The notes under the pieces: generated by a model
What the model was told of the DNA's origin: nothing
The model's input: only the letters and a program-made list of their open reading frames with translations
Databases searched by the model: none
Origin: Bacillus massilioanorexius
GTDB taxonomy: Bacteria; Bacillota; Bacilli; Bacillales; DSM-1321
Direction: 5' to 3'
NCBI RefSeq assembly: GCF_902374955.1
Contig: NZ_CABKRX010000067.1
Coordinates: 1 to 32,513 of the forward strand
DNA length: 32,513 nt
Made by a program: the position numbers and the translations under genes
Shown here: piece after piece, positions 1 through 9,116 of the stretch
How the letters are laid out: each line of letters begins with the position of its first letter
Numbering within the stretch: position 1 is the first letter of the stretch

Positions 1-33
1 TTTCTTCAGAGAGGGCTGTTTCCTTTTTTATTT

Positions 34-933
34 TTAATTCTTCATCCTAGGATCTAATGCATCACGCAATCCATCTCCCATTAGATTAAAACCGAGTACA
101 GTCAACATGATGGCTATACCAGGAAAAATCATTGTCCAAGGAGCTGTCGTTAAAAACGGCTTTGCATCCGAGAGCATTTTCCCCCATTCAGGATTAGGAG
201 CTTCAGCACCTAATCCTAGAAAGCCTAAAGCTGCTGCTTCGATAATAGCTGTTCCAATAGCTAATGTACCTTGTACAATAATAGGAGCTATACTATTCGG
301 TAAAACATGATGAATCAATATTCGAGTATTACTTAAACCGACTGCTTTAGCAGCCATAATATACTCTTCCTCTTTTACACTTAATACCTTCGATCGAATT
401 AATCGACCGAAATTTGGGATATTTATAATCGCAATCGCTATTAAGGCATTTTGTAAAGAAGGACCTAAAACAGCAACGATAGCAATAGCTAATAGAATAC
501 TAGGAAAAGCGAGCAAAATATCAAAAAAACGTGATATTATAGCGTCGACCCACTTTCCAAAATAACCAGCTACAATTCCTAATATACTTCCCACTGTTAA
601 GGAACCAATTACAGAGAAAAAGCCGACCCATAAAGAAATTCTTGCTCCATATATAACTCTTGAAAAAATGTCTCTACCAAAGTCATCAGTTCCAAACCAA
701 TAATCAGCCGATGGAGACTGTAATTTATTTGAGAGCTTTACTTCATTAATTCCTTGTGGAGCGATTACTGGCGCTAAAATTGCAACTACTATAAAGAATA
801 AAACAATAATGGCACCGACTAAAGCCATTTTATTTTTTATAAAGCTTCTCCAGGCTTCTTGCCAAGGTGAAGCAGATTTTTCGAAGGAGGGTTTAATTGG
901 AGGCTTCAAATTTTTATTAGCGGATATTTCCAC
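34..933 (-). CDS. Dipeptide/oligopeptide ABC transporter permease (OppC/DppC/AppC family)
   Basis: Second membrane subunit of a peptide importer, 299 aa. A cytoplasmic N-terminal stretch (about residues 1-35) leads into a first membrane helix and roughly five more. The EAA loop that docks onto the ATPase is visible near residues 190-215 (AAKAVGLSNTRILIHHVLP). The N-terminal FGTDDFGRDIFSR motif is typical of the OppC/DppC subfamily. It is the last gene of the operon and starts 18 bases after the permease B stop. The start is GTG at 933, preceded by AGAGGAGGAAG. Bases 1-30 downstream could be one arm of the operon terminator, but its partner lies outside the window. Substrate specificity cannot be read from sequence. 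Very confident of the family. Confidence 0.93.
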   Translation of the reverse strand: MEISANKNLKPPIKPSFEKSASPWQEAWRSFIKNKMALVGAIIVLFFIVVAILAPVIAPQGINEVKLSNKLQSPSADYWFGTDDFGRDIFSRVIYGARISLWVGFFSVIGSLTVGSILGIVAGYFGKWVDAIISRFFDILLAFPSILLAIAIVAVLGPSLQNALIAIAIINIPNFGRLIRSKVLSVKEEEYIMAAKAVGLSNTRILIHHVLPNSIAPIIVQGTLAIGTAIIEAAALGFLGLGAEAPNPEWGKMLSDAKPFLTTAPWTMIFPGIAIMLTVLGFNLMGDGLRDALDPRMKN

Positions 934-951
934 GATTACATCTTCCTCCTC

Positions 952-1956
952 TTACCTATACTTTATTCTTGGATCAACAGCAGCATATAATAAATCCACT
1001 ATTAAATTAATAAATACAAAGATTAAAGCAATAACTAATATGCCTGATTGTATTACCGGATAATCCCTATATGCAATAGCATCGTAAATGTAACGACCTA
1101 CTCCTGGCCAGCTGAATATTGTTTCAGTTAAAATAGCTCCCCCTAATAATAAACCCGTTTGTAATCCAATTACCGTAATAACTGGAATAACAGCATTTTT
1201 TAAAGAATGCTTATAGACAACCCAAAACATTCTTAATCCTTTAGCTCTTGCCGTTCTAACATAATCAGTTCTCATAACTTCTAGCATTGTAGATCGAGTA
1301 ATCCTTGCAATTATAGCCATAGGGATAGTCGCTAAAGCTACGCTTGGTAAAACTAAATGTCTTACTACGTCTACAAATTGATCCGTTCTTCCTTGCAATA
1401 AGGTATCTATTAAATATAGACCAGTTATAGATTCTACAGGATTTCGAACATTATCTCGCATCGACGTAGGTAACCAATCTAATTGAATGGAGAATATCCA
1501 TTGCTCCATAAGTCCCAACCAAAAAATAGGCATTGAAACACCAATTAAAGCGATAATCATCGCGATATAATCAAACCATGAATTTTGAAACCAAGCACTA
1601 ATGATACCAGCATTAACCCCAATGACAATCGCAATCAACATTGCACATGCTGCTAACTCAATAGTTGCTGCTAAATATGGCCAGATTTCACCACTTATTG
1701 GTGAATTTGTTCTAATCGAATTTCCTAAATCACCCGTTATTAAATCCCCAAGATATGTTATGTATTGTGTATACCAAGGCTGATCAAGACCTAGCTGTTT
1801 AGTTAGTTCTGCAATTGACTGTTTAGTAGCCGCTTGACCTAATATAATATGTGCGGGATCACCAGGTATTGCTCGAATCATGATAAATACAATAAATGAG
1901 AGTCCTAATAAGACTGGAATTAATAACAGTATTCTCCTGACTGTATAAGCAAACAT
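952..1956 (-). CDS. Dipeptide/oligopeptide ABC transporter permease (OppB/DppB/AppB family)
   Basis: First membrane subunit of the peptide importer, 334 aa with about six membrane helices. It starts MFAYTVRRILLLIPVLLG, the usual OppB/DppB N-terminal helix, followed by the conserved IPGDPA segment. The EAA loop reads YVRTARAKGLRMFWVVYKHS, then a proline-containing helix. I chose ATG at 1956, not the longer upstream reading, because AAAGGAGGAGGG sits just ahead of it and because the upstream codons lie inside a hairpin. It is separated from the binding-protein gene by 71 bases that hold that hairpin. It should form a heterodimeric channel with the C subunit and be driven by the two ATPases encoded upstream. 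Confidence 0.93.
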   Translation of the reverse strand: MFAYTVRRILLLIPVLLGLSFIVFIMIRAIPGDPAHIILGQAATKQSIAELTKQLGLDQPWYTQYITYLGDLITGDLGNSIRTNSPISGEIWPYLAATIELAACAMLIAIVIGVNAGIISAWFQNSWFDYIAMIIALIGVSMPIFWLGLMEQWIFSIQLDWLPTSMRDNVRNPVESITGLYLIDTLLQGRTDQFVDVVRHLVLPSVALATIPMAIIARITRSTMLEVMRTDYVRTARAKGLRMFWVVYKHSLKNAVIPVITVIGLQTGLLLGGAILTETIFSWPGVGRYIYDAIAYRDYPVIQSGILVIALIFVFINLIVDLLYAAVDPRIKYR

Positions 1957-1979
1957 ATACCCTCCTCCTTTAAAAAATG

Positions 1980-2019
1980 AAAGAGAAAGGAAGTCCAATC
2001 TCAGAACTTCCTTCTCTTT
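1980..2019 (-). terminator. Hairpin with T-run between binding-protein and permease genes
   Basis: On the minus strand, an arm at 2019-2006 pairs with 1994-1980 (AAAGAGAAGGAAGT against ACTTCCTTTCTCTTT, one extra base on one side) around an 11-base loop, followed by CATTTTTT. It has the form of a partial intrinsic terminator or mRNA-stabilising hairpin placed just after the binding-protein stop. It would let the binding protein be made in excess over the permeases. Confidence 0.6.
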
Positions 2020-2027
2020 ACTAACCA

Positions 2028-3635
2028 TTATTCTGTAATTTCGACCTCATCCATCCAATCTGATCCAGTTGGGTGTGCAATAAAGTTCTTCACTTTTGCG
2101 CTACCAGCTAATAATGGCTCAGAGTGTACAAGAGGAATCCATGGTGCATCATCTTTAATAATTACTTGTGCTTCATTGTATAATTTTTCTCTTTCTTTCT
2201 CGTCAACTGTAACTTGTGCTTTTGTTAACAGTTCATGAACCTTTTCATTTTTATAGTACGTATAGTTATTACTTCCAATACTATCTTGATCTAGTAACAC
2301 ATATAAGAAGTTGTCAGGATCTCCATTATCACCTGTCCATCCAAGCAAGAACGTATCCGCTTCTCCTTTTGCCGCTTTATCTAAATATGTTGCCCACTCA
2401 TACGTAACAATTTTTGCTTTTACGCCAACTTTTTTGAAATCTGCTTGAATCGCTTCTGCAACTTTACGACCGTCTGGCATATATGGTCTTGCAACTGGCA
2501 TCGCCCAAAGTTCAATTTCAAAGCCATCAGCATATCCTGCTTGTTTTAATAATTCTTTTGCTTTTTCAGGGTTATATTCGTAATCCTTTACTTCTGAATT
2601 GTAACCAGATACAACTGGAGGCATTGGATTGATTGCTGGTTCCGCAGCTCCTGAATAGAAGCCGTCAATTAACGCCTTTTTATCAACAGCATAGTTTAAT
2701 GCTTGACGAACTAATTTATCTTTCAGCGGACCACGAGTATTTGTCAATCCTAAATATGCAACGTTAAAGGAAGGTCGTTTAAATATTTGTAAATCTTTAT
2801 TACCTTCAATAGTAGGTAAATCACTGAAGTTTACACCTTCAATAATGTCCGCTTCACCTGTAGTTAGTGCGTTTAGACGTGCAGAGTTTTCTGGTATTAC
2901 TGTATAAATAACTGAATCAAGCTTTGGAAGACCTTCTTTCCAATAGTCTTCATTTTTTACAAGCGTAATTTTTTCATTACGCTTCCACTCTTTAAATTTA
3001 AATGGACCAGTTCCTACTGGATTTTCATTGATTTTATCACCATATTTTTCAATAGATGCGGGACTTGAAATAGCAAATGGAGACATTGCGATGTTTTTTA
3101 AGAAAGGAGCCAATGGTGTGTTTAAAGTGAATTCAACAGTTGTAGGATCTACGGCTTTTACTTCTGTAATTCTATCCCCAAATTGTGAAATATAATAATC
3201 AAAAGTTGTTCCTTCTCCACCTTTTTTCCAACGATTAAAGTTGAATACAACGGCATCTGCATTAAAATCTGTTCCATCGTGGAATTTTACCCCTTCACGA
3301 AGTTTGAATGTGTACTTTAATCCATCAGGTGAAGCTTCCCATTCAGTAGCTAATCCAGGTTGAAGAGATGTATCAGATGCTCCAAACTCTATTAATGTTT
3401 CAAAAATATTTTTTGTTACCCTAAATGCTTCTCCTTCAGTTGTCGAAGCTGGATCAAGTGAGGTAGAATCCCCACCTCGTGCAAACACAACCGTACCGCC
3501 TGACTTACTTTCTGTTGTTTTTCCTTCATTATCCGTACCTTCTTTAGAAGTGTCTTCACTTCCTTTACAACCAATAAGTAGTACGGAAACTACCATAAGT
3601 AGCGATAAGAAGAGTACTAAACTTCTCTTTTTCAT
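2028..3635 (-). CDS. Peptide ABC transporter substrate-binding lipoprotein (SBP family 5)
   Basis: Extracytoplasmic solute-binding lipoprotein, 535 aa. The signal peptide has a KKR start, a hydrophobic core and a lipobox LLIGC with Cys at residue 23, followed by an acidic, Ser/Thr-rich linker. The mature protein carries SBP_bac_5 landmarks: LRGVKFHDGTDFNADAV-like text near residue 113, NPVGTGPFKFKEW, and VRQALNYAVDKKALIDGF. It looks nearer to DppA-like proteins than to B. subtilis AppA, although the operon order (D, F, binding protein, B, C) is that of the B. subtilis app operon. ATG at 3635 follows AAGGGGG. The ligand could be dipeptides, longer peptides, glutathione or another small molecule; sequence alone does not decide. 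Confidence 0.92.
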   Translation of the reverse strand: MKKRSLVLFLSLLMVVSVLLIGCKGSEDTSKEGTDNEGKTTESKSGGTVVFARGGDSTSLDPASTTEGEAFRVTKNIFETLIEFGASDTSLQPGLATEWEASPDGLKYTFKLREGVKFHDGTDFNADAVVFNFNRWKKGGEGTTFDYYISQFGDRITEVKAVDPTTVEFTLNTPLAPFLKNIAMSPFAISSPASIEKYGDKINENPVGTGPFKFKEWKRNEKITLVKNEDYWKEGLPKLDSVIYTVIPENSARLNALTTGEADIIEGVNFSDLPTIEGNKDLQIFKRPSFNVAYLGLTNTRGPLKDKLVRQALNYAVDKKALIDGFYSGAAEPAINPMPPVVSGYNSEVKDYEYNPEKAKELLKQAGYADGFEIELWAMPVARPYMPDGRKVAEAIQADFKKVGVKAKIVTYEWATYLDKAAKGEADTFLLGWTGDNGDPDNFLYVLLDQDSIGSNNYTYYKNEKVHELLTKAQVTVDEKEREKLYNEAQVIIKDDAPWIPLVHSEPLLAGSAKVKNFIAHPTGSDWMDEVEITE

Positions 3636-3686
3636 ATAAAGCCCCCTTAATCTTTTTTACTTTTAAATTATTTATCATAAATGGAC

Positions 3687-3713
3687 CATGTCATTGATTA
3701 TATAAATGACATG
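3687..3713. repeat. Inverted repeat at the 3' end of the ATPase F gene
   Basis: CATGTCAT (3687-3694) and ATGACATG (3706-3713) form a perfect 8-bp hairpin with an 11-base loop. It spans the stop codon of the ATPase F gene and precedes the binding-protein gene. No T-run follows on the minus strand, so an mRNA-processing or stability element fits better than a terminator. Confidence 0.45.
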
Positions 3714-4662
3714 ATACATAATGACCCTCTTTCATTTTCTTTAACTCCGGCTTCGTAGTTTTACAAATGTCCATGCATTCTTTACATCTTGTATGAAAAG
3801 CACAACCTAATGGTGGATCAGCTGGGCTTGGCATATCCCCAACCAATAATTCTCTTTCTCGCTTAATAGTTGGATCCGCTATTGGCACAGCTGCTAATAA
3901 GGCTTTTGTATAAGGATGCAGTGGTTCTTCATATAAAGATTCACTATCACAAATCTCTACAATTCTACCAAGATACATAACTCCTACACGATCACTAATA
4001 TGTCTAACAACACCTAAATCATGTGCAATAAATATATATGTTAGACCGAATTCTTGCTGCAAGTCCTCTAACAAATTTAATACTTGAGATTGAATCGATA
4101 CATCTAAGGCGGAGACTGGCTCATCAGCAATAATTAATTTAGGCTTCGTCATTAAAGCACGAGCAATCCCTATTCGCTGTCTCTGTCCTCCACTAAATTG
4201 ATGAGGATATCTTTTAGCATGATAGCTACTTAATCCAACTGTTTCTAACATTTCCTGAACAAGCTTCTTTCTTTCTTTTTGATCACCAATTCCATGAACA
4301 ATTAATGGCTCTTCTAATATTTTCTCAACAGTATGTCGGGGGTTTAAAGAAGCAAATGGATCTTGGAACACCATTTGCAACTCTCTTCTCATCTTTCTCA
4401 TTTCTTTATTAGAAAGAGTAGTTAAATCCTTCCCTTCGAATACAACTTTACCTTCTGTTGGTTCAATCAGTCGCATGAGCATCCTTCCTGTAGTCGATTT
4501 GCCACATCCTGATTCACCAACTAGACCTAGCGTTTCTCCTTTATGTACAGTAAAACTGATATCATCAACTGCTTTAACACTTCCTACCTGTTTACCTAAG
4601 AATCCGCCAGTTATCGGAAAGAACTTTTTCAGACTTTCAACTTGTAATAAAACATCAGTCAT
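3691..4662 (-). CDS. Peptide ABC transporter ATP-binding protein (OppF/DppF/AppF family)
   Basis: ATPase subunit of the peptide importer, 323 aa from ATG 4662. Walker A GESGCGKST, Q-loop region QDPFASLNPR, signature FSGGQRQRIGIARAL, Walker B LIIADEPVSALD and H-loop IAHDLGVV are all intact. The C-terminal OppF/DppF extension has a cluster of cysteines (CAFHTRCKECMDIC...C). I moved the start from a longer reading to MTDVLLQVESL because AAGGAGG lies eight bases ahead. The gene overlaps the 3' end of the D ATPase gene by eight bases, implying translational coupling. It pairs with the D subunit to form the heterodimeric motor. Confidence 0.94.
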   Translation of the reverse strand: MTDVLLQVESLKKFFPITGGFLGKQVGSVKAVDDISFTVHKGETLGLVGESGCGKSTTGRMLMRLIEPTEGKVVFEGKDLTTLSNKEMRKMRRELQMVFQDPFASLNPRHTVEKILEEPLIVHGIGDQKERKKLVQEMLETVGLSSYHAKRYPHQFSGGQRQRIGIARALMTKPKLIIADEPVSALDVSIQSQVLNLLEDLQQEFGLTYIFIAHDLGVVRHISDRVGVMYLGRIVEICDSESLYEEPLHPYTKALLAAVPIADPTIKRERELLVGDMPSPADPPLGCAFHTRCKECMDICKTTKPELKKMKEGHYVSCHLYNQ

Positions 4663-5650
4663 CTTTACTACCTCCTTGATCATGAAGAAAACAACGAACA
4701 AAATGACCTTGTTCCTCAACTCCATACAAAAGCGGAGATTCATTTAGGCATTTTTCAGTAGCAAATTCACATCTGGCCGCGAATCTGCAACCCTCAAGAA
4801 TCGTGCCTGGTTTAGGTACATTACCCGGTATAGAAAAAAGTCTCGCTTTTTTAGCGTGAATATCAGGAACGGATTTCAACAAACCGATCGTATAGGGATG
4901 CTTAGGGTTTTTTAATATGTTTTCTACCGTACCTTCTTCAACCACTTTGCCCGCATACATCACTATGACACGTTGACAAATTTCTGCTACCACACCTAAA
5001 TCATGGGTAATCATAATAATTGATGTTTCAAGTTTCTTATTTAAATCTTTCATTAATTCTAATATTTGAGCCTGAATGGTTACATCTAAAGCTGTGGTCG
5101 GTTCGTCTGCTATTAATAGACGTGGATGACAAGACAACGACATAGCGATCATAACCCTTTGTCTCATCCCTCCAGATAATTGGTGAGGATATTCTTTCAT
5201 AATTTGCTCTGCACGTGGTAGTCCAACTAACTTCAGCATTTCTACACTTTGCTGAAATGCTTCCTTTTTTGTTATTTTACGATGTAATCGAATCGCTTCT
5301 ATTAGTTGATTCCCAACCGTAAATAAAGGATTGAGAGAGGTCATTGGCTCCTGGAAGATCATAGCTACATCATTACCTCTTATTTGTCTCATCCGTTTTT
5401 CTGGTAAATCTACTAAATTTGTTCCATTTAACTTAATTTCTCCTCCAACAATTTTCCCTGGTGGCTGAGGAATCAGTCTCATAATGGATAAAGAAGTCAC
5501 GCTCTTTCCACATCCTGATTCTCCTACAATACCAATAACTTCTCCCTTATTTATTGAAAAAGTAATATTATCTACTGCCGGTACCTCTCCATCACCTGTA
5601 AAAAATGAGGTTCTTAATTGATTCACTTCTAAAACTGGAGTCTGACTCAA
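4655..5650 (-). CDS. Peptide ABC transporter ATP-binding protein (OppD/DppD/AppD family)
   Basis: First gene of the importer operon, 331 aa. It has Walker A GESGCGKSV, QEPMTSLNPLF, signature LSGGMRQRVMIAMSL, Walker B LLIADEPTTALD and H-loop ITHDLGVV, with a C-terminal Cys-containing oligopeptide-transporter extension (CRFAARCEFATEKC). The best start is TTG at 5650 (MSQTPVLEVNQL), since GGAAGGAG is seven bases upstream; a GTG at 5677 would put that ribosome site inside the gene. TTG starts recur in this window (yfhP, the FUSC gene, one coat gene). No confident promoter could be picked from the very AT-rich upstream DNA. Confidence 0.94.
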   Translation of the reverse strand: MSQTPVLEVNQLRTSFFTGDGEVPAVDNITFSINKGEVIGIVGESGCGKSVTSLSIMRLIPQPPGKIVGGEIKLNGTNLVDLPEKRMRQIRGNDVAMIFQEPMTSLNPLFTVGNQLIEAIRLHRKITKKEAFQQSVEMLKLVGLPRAEQIMKEYPHQLSGGMRQRVMIAMSLSCHPRLLIADEPTTALDVTIQAQILELMKDLNKKLETSIIMITHDLGVVAEICQRVIVMYAGKVVEEGTVENILKNPKHPYTIGLLKSVPDIHAKKARLFSIPGNVPKPGTILEGCRFAARCEFATEKCLNESPLLYGVEEQGHFVRCFLHDQGGSKDD

Positions 5651-6214
5651 AAACTCACTCCTTCCGAATCTAATCACTTTTAAAATAATACATTTTCACC
5701 AAAATTTACATTATAGTATTTTCATTCTATATAATTACACTCCAAACGTCTAGTTTTTTCTGAATAATTAAAATATTAAATCTACAAAACCTTATACTTT
5801 ACACTTTTAAAGCGTTAATATATTTAAGTTAATGAGCCTAATTTTCATACAAAATTCATACTTCATTACACAATAACTATTATTTTAATATAATATTTAT
5901 ACAAAAAGCAAAACTAAGCTAACCATTATTTAGCCTTTTATACAATCAAAGAAATAGTACTAAAAAAACTTTAGCTTATAGGATTCTTCTAGCTTTCAAA
6001 AAATACTTAAAAAAAGTAACTAATGATAAGTGAAATGATTAGTTGTGATTTTCTTATTTCTAACCAATCCTTTACATTAGACAAAAAAGAGGCTGTCTCA
6101 AAAGTAATCTTCCATCACTTCTGGACGCCTCCACGATTCATATTACAACATTATTCTTCTAATAAAAGCTGATGTGCCCTTCATTATCATATGCTTAATT
6201 TTATTTAACCTCTA
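5651..6214. other. Gene-free AT-rich gap with an insertion-sequence-end-like fragment
   Basis: No credible gene. The half near the importer holds several TATAAT-like hexamers on the minus strand, where the operon promoter must lie, but none has a convincing -35 at 17 bases. Bases 6082-6105 (AAAAAAGAGGCTGTCTCAAAAG) resemble, from memory, terminal repeats of IS1182/IS4-type elements of Firmicutes. No transposase or second end is nearby, so this would be a relic. The B. subtilis order (gene after ygaD) stops here. Confidence 0.4.
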
Positions 6215-7960
6215 TTATTGTAGCTGTTGAACTTGGAATAACTTATAGTAGTTACCTTGACGTTCCATAAGTTGTTCATGACTACCGACTTCCACTACTT
6301 TTCCATGTTCAATTAAAATGATGCGATCCGCGTGAGTTATAGTCGTTAATCGGTGAGCAACAATTATCGTTGTTCGATGCTTTGCTAACAGATCTAAAGA
6401 TTCTTGAATTAAGTGTTCACTTTCTAAATCTAACGCTGAAGTTGCCTCATCCAATAATAATATAGGAGGGTTTTTCAAAAACACACGTGCAATAGCAATT
6501 CGTTGTTTTTGTCCACCAGATAATTTCACTCCACGCTCTCCTACTTTTGTATTATAACCATCTGGTAAATTCATAATAAATTCATGTGCATTTGCCGCTT
6601 TAGCTGCAGCGATTACTTCTTCCTCTGTTGCTGATGGCTTACCTAGTAAAATATTTGTTGCAACTGATTCACTAAATAAAATATTATCCTGAAGAACCAT
6701 TCCTATCTTATCTCGTAAAGATCTTACCTTATAGTTTCGAATATCTTCTCCGTCTAGAAATATGGTCCCTTCCGAAACATCATAGAATCTTGGAATTAAA
6801 CTGACTAACGAGGATTTTCCTCCTCCACTCATTCCAACTAGTGCTACTGTTTCACCTTGTTTGATATTTAAATTAATATTAGATAAAACGTTCGCTCCAT
6901 TTTCTTCATAAGAAAATTGTACATGATCGAATACAATATTTCCTTTAACATTCTGACATTCCAATGCATCTTTGCGGTCTTCAATATCGTACTTTTCATC
7001 AATAAACTCGAATACGCGATCCATTGAAGCAATAGATTGAGTTAACGTCGTTGAAGAATTTACTAAGCGACGAAGTGGGCTATATAATCTTTCTATATAT
7101 CCAATAAACGCTGCCATCGTACCAAGAGATAAAGCACCATTTATTGCTTGATATGCCGCAAAACCTATAACTAATAATGGTGCAATATCAGTAATCGTAT
7201 TAACCACTGCAAAAGATTTTGCATTCCATTTTGTTTGTTTAATCGCCTTATCTAAAAAATTATGATTTTGCTTATTAAAATTTTGTTGTTCATGAGGTTC
7301 GATTACAAAACTTTTTATGACAGGCATTCCTTGAACTCTTTCATGTAAAAAACTTTGGACTTCAGCAAGTGCCTGTGATCGTTCTCTCGTTAATCCCCTA
7401 AGCTTCCCAAAGAAATAATGCACGGAAAAAGCATAAAAAGGTAGCAATACTAATGCTACAAATGTCAACTTCACATCCATGGTAAACATAATGATAATCG
7501 CTATGATTATTGTAGCAACATCTAACCAGACGTTCATTAATCCCGATATAATAAACGTTTTCGTTTGTTCGACATCATTTATTACCCTTGAAATAATCTC
7601 TCCCGTTTTTGTATTACTATAATATTTAAAACTGAGCTTATTTAAATGTGTAAATAATTGATTACGTATATCAAATAATATTTTACTACTAGTCCATTGC
7701 GCAAAATATTGACGATAATATTCAATAGGAGGTCTTACAAATACAAATAGTAAAAGGGCTATTCCCATAATAAAAAACAGCTTTTCCTTTTGGTCACTTA
7801 TTGATAATGAAGGGTTGTTAATAATATCATCCATTACGTATTTAATAATTAATGGAATAAGAAGTGGAATTGCAAACTTTATAATACCAATGACAATGGT
7901 ACCTATTATTGGCCACTTATATGGCTTTACCCAATGCAGATAACGTCTAATGCTCCCCAT
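6215..7960 (-). CDS. ygaD: ABC transporter, fused permease/ATPase (multidrug exporter type, YgaD)
   Basis: Half-size ABC exporter of 581 aa, expected to work as a homodimer in the membrane. Residues about 1-320 form the six-helix ABC_membrane domain, with the cytoplasmic IKSFVIEPHE-type coupling region. The ATPase domain has Walker A GMSGGGKSS, Q-loop MVLQDNILF, signature LSGGQKQRIAIAR, Walker B ILLLDEATSALD and H-loop VAHRLTT. I place the start at ATG 7960 (MGSIRRYLHWVKPYK): AAAGGATG is correctly spaced before it, and the length then matches B. subtilis YgaD (about 580 aa). It is next to ygaC as in B. subtilis. The substrate is unknown; lipid-like compounds or drugs are typical for the family. 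Confidence 0.92.
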   Translation of the reverse strand: MGSIRRYLHWVKPYKWPIIGTIVIGIIKFAIPLLIPLIIKYVMDDIINNPSLSISDQKEKLFFIMGIALLLFVFVRPPIEYYRQYFAQWTSSKILFDIRNQLFTHLNKLSFKYYSNTKTGEIISRVINDVEQTKTFIISGLMNVWLDVATIIIAIIIMFTMDVKLTFVALVLLPFYAFSVHYFFGKLRGLTRERSQALAEVQSFLHERVQGMPVIKSFVIEPHEQQNFNKQNHNFLDKAIKQTKWNAKSFAVVNTITDIAPLLVIGFAAYQAINGALSLGTMAAFIGYIERLYSPLRRLVNSSTTLTQSIASMDRVFEFIDEKYDIEDRKDALECQNVKGNIVFDHVQFSYEENGANVLSNINLNIKQGETVALVGMSGGGKSSLVSLIPRFYDVSEGTIFLDGEDIRNYKVRSLRDKIGMVLQDNILFSESVATNILLGKPSATEEEVIAAAKAANAHEFIMNLPDGYNTKVGERGVKLSGGQKQRIAIARVFLKNPPILLLDEATSALDLESEHLIQESLDLLAKHRTTIIVAHRLTTITHADRIILIEHGKVVEVGSHEQLMERQGNYYKLFQVQQLQ

Positions 7961-8073
7961 TTTTTTCATCCTTTTTCTCAATTTTAGCTATCCAAAATTA
8001 AATGGCTTACTTTATTTTTCACTAAAAACATAGAAAAAACAAATAATAATGACTGAATAACCATTCCCCCTTT

Positions 8074-8091
8074 AAAAACAATATTGTTTTT
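8074..8091. promoter_or_regulatory. 18-bp perfect palindrome upstream of ygaD
   Basis: AAAAACAATATTGTTTTT is a perfect palindrome centred about 120 bases before the ygaD start, in the 302-base gap 7961-8262. A second, shorter dyad with core GGTATACC lies near 8130. The palindrome could be an operator for a repressor controlling the exporter. The regulator is not identifiable here. Confidence 0.4.
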
Positions 8092-8231
8092 CAATTGGAT
8101 TTTTTGATACACAGATAATTGAAAAGGTATACCCTTTTTATTTTTCACAAAAAAATGGGTAACATCTATTTTCTAATAAAAGATTTCCCTGGAGCGCGGA
8201 AATTAACGAACTTTTATACCTATTGCAAAAG

Positions 8232-8263
8232 AAAAAACCTGTTGTTATTTCAACAGGTTTTTT
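8232..8263. terminator. Bidirectional intrinsic terminator after ygaC
   Basis: AAAAAACCTGTTG (8232-8244) pairs perfectly with CAACAGGTTTTTT (8251-8263) around a six-base loop. A- and T-runs on both flanks make it work in either direction. It abuts the ygaC stop codon, so ygaC and ygaD are probably transcribed separately. Confidence 0.88.
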
Positions 8264-8790
8264 TACCGGTAAGTTAAGTATCTTTCGTACCATGAATCAA
8301 CGAAATCAGCTGCAAACGGACCTTTTTGCTGTCTAATCCAAAAAATAAGTTGATTAACATTTTTCTTCAAAATCTTATCGATTACATCTGGATATTTCAT
8401 TTCTTGTCGATGTCTTTCATATTCATCTTCATCTAACAGTTGTATAGTCATATCAGGAAAAACTTTTATATCTAGGTCATAATCAATATACTTTAGTGCT
8501 TCTTCATCACAAACAAATGGAGAACTAAGATTACAATAATAATACACGCCATCTTCCCTTAACATCCCTATAACATTAAACCAATACTGAGAATGAAAAT
8601 AGCAAATGGCTGGTTCTCTCGTAATCCATGAACGTCCATCAGATTCAGTCACTCGTACGCGATCATTTGCAACAATCACTTGACTTTGTGACGCCTTTAA
8701 AACAGTGGTATCTTCCCAAACTCTGTGTATATGTCCGTTATGTTTGTAACTGTGGATTTGAATATTTTCTCCTTCCATGGGGATTATCAT
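8263..8790 (-). CDS. ygaC: DUF402 nucleoside tri-/diphosphate phosphatase (YgaC family)
   Basis: A 175-aa soluble protein that, from memory, closely follows B. subtilis YgaC. Shared blocks include IQIHSYKHNG, VTESDGR.WITREPAICYFH, FNVIGMLREDGVYYYCNLSSP, KYIDYDLDIKVFPD and DEDEYERHRQEM. The DUF402 family uses conserved Asp/Glu residues to bind metal, and characterised members hydrolyse nucleoside tri- and diphosphates. Start ATG 8790 (MIIPMEGENIQIHSY) keeps the family N-terminal length and has GGGAGAA ahead. B. subtilis has a small gene ygaB between ygaC and sspE; I find no equivalent here. Confidence 0.9.
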   Translation of the reverse strand: MIIPMEGENIQIHSYKHNGHIHRVWEDTTVLKASQSQVIVANDRVRVTESDGRSWITREPAICYFHSQYWFNVIGMLREDGVYYYCNLSSPFVCDEEALKYIDYDLDIKVFPDMTIQLLDEDEYERHRQEMKYPDVIDKILKKNVNQLIFWIRQQKGPFAADFVDSWYERYLTYR

Positions 8791-9116
8791 CGTTTTCTCC
8801 CTACTTTCTGATCAACACATATCGACCCTATTATTCAATTGTTTATACTCTGTTAACTAAACCATTTATCTTACTATTTATTATAGCGATTAAATATGTA
8901 ATTTAAAACAAATCAATATAATAATTCCGAAAAAGCATACCTTTTTCATACGAATGAACAAAAGCACAAGTTCCTTAATCAGCTGTAACCAGCAATAAAC
9001 GACCCTGAAGGTTGTTCTTGGACCACTAGAGGATTTTCCATCCCACTTAGTGCTAAACATATTCGGAAAATAAGTTATCCGCAAGTATCAATTTCTAATT
9101 TCCTAATCAAAAGTAA
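8791..9116. other. Gap between sspE and ygaC without a supported gene
   Basis: A 64-codon minus-strand reading (8890-9084) exists, but it has no ribosome site, unusual composition and no family I recognise. This is where B. subtilis carries ygaB, so the stretch may be a decayed remnant. The ygaC promoter must lie at the left end of the gap. Confidence 0.4.

Noticed and set aside
8890..9084. 64-codon minus-strand reading in the sspE-ygaC gap
   Set aside because: No ribosome-binding site and no recognisable domain; hydrophobic tail looks like chance translation of AT-rich DNA.
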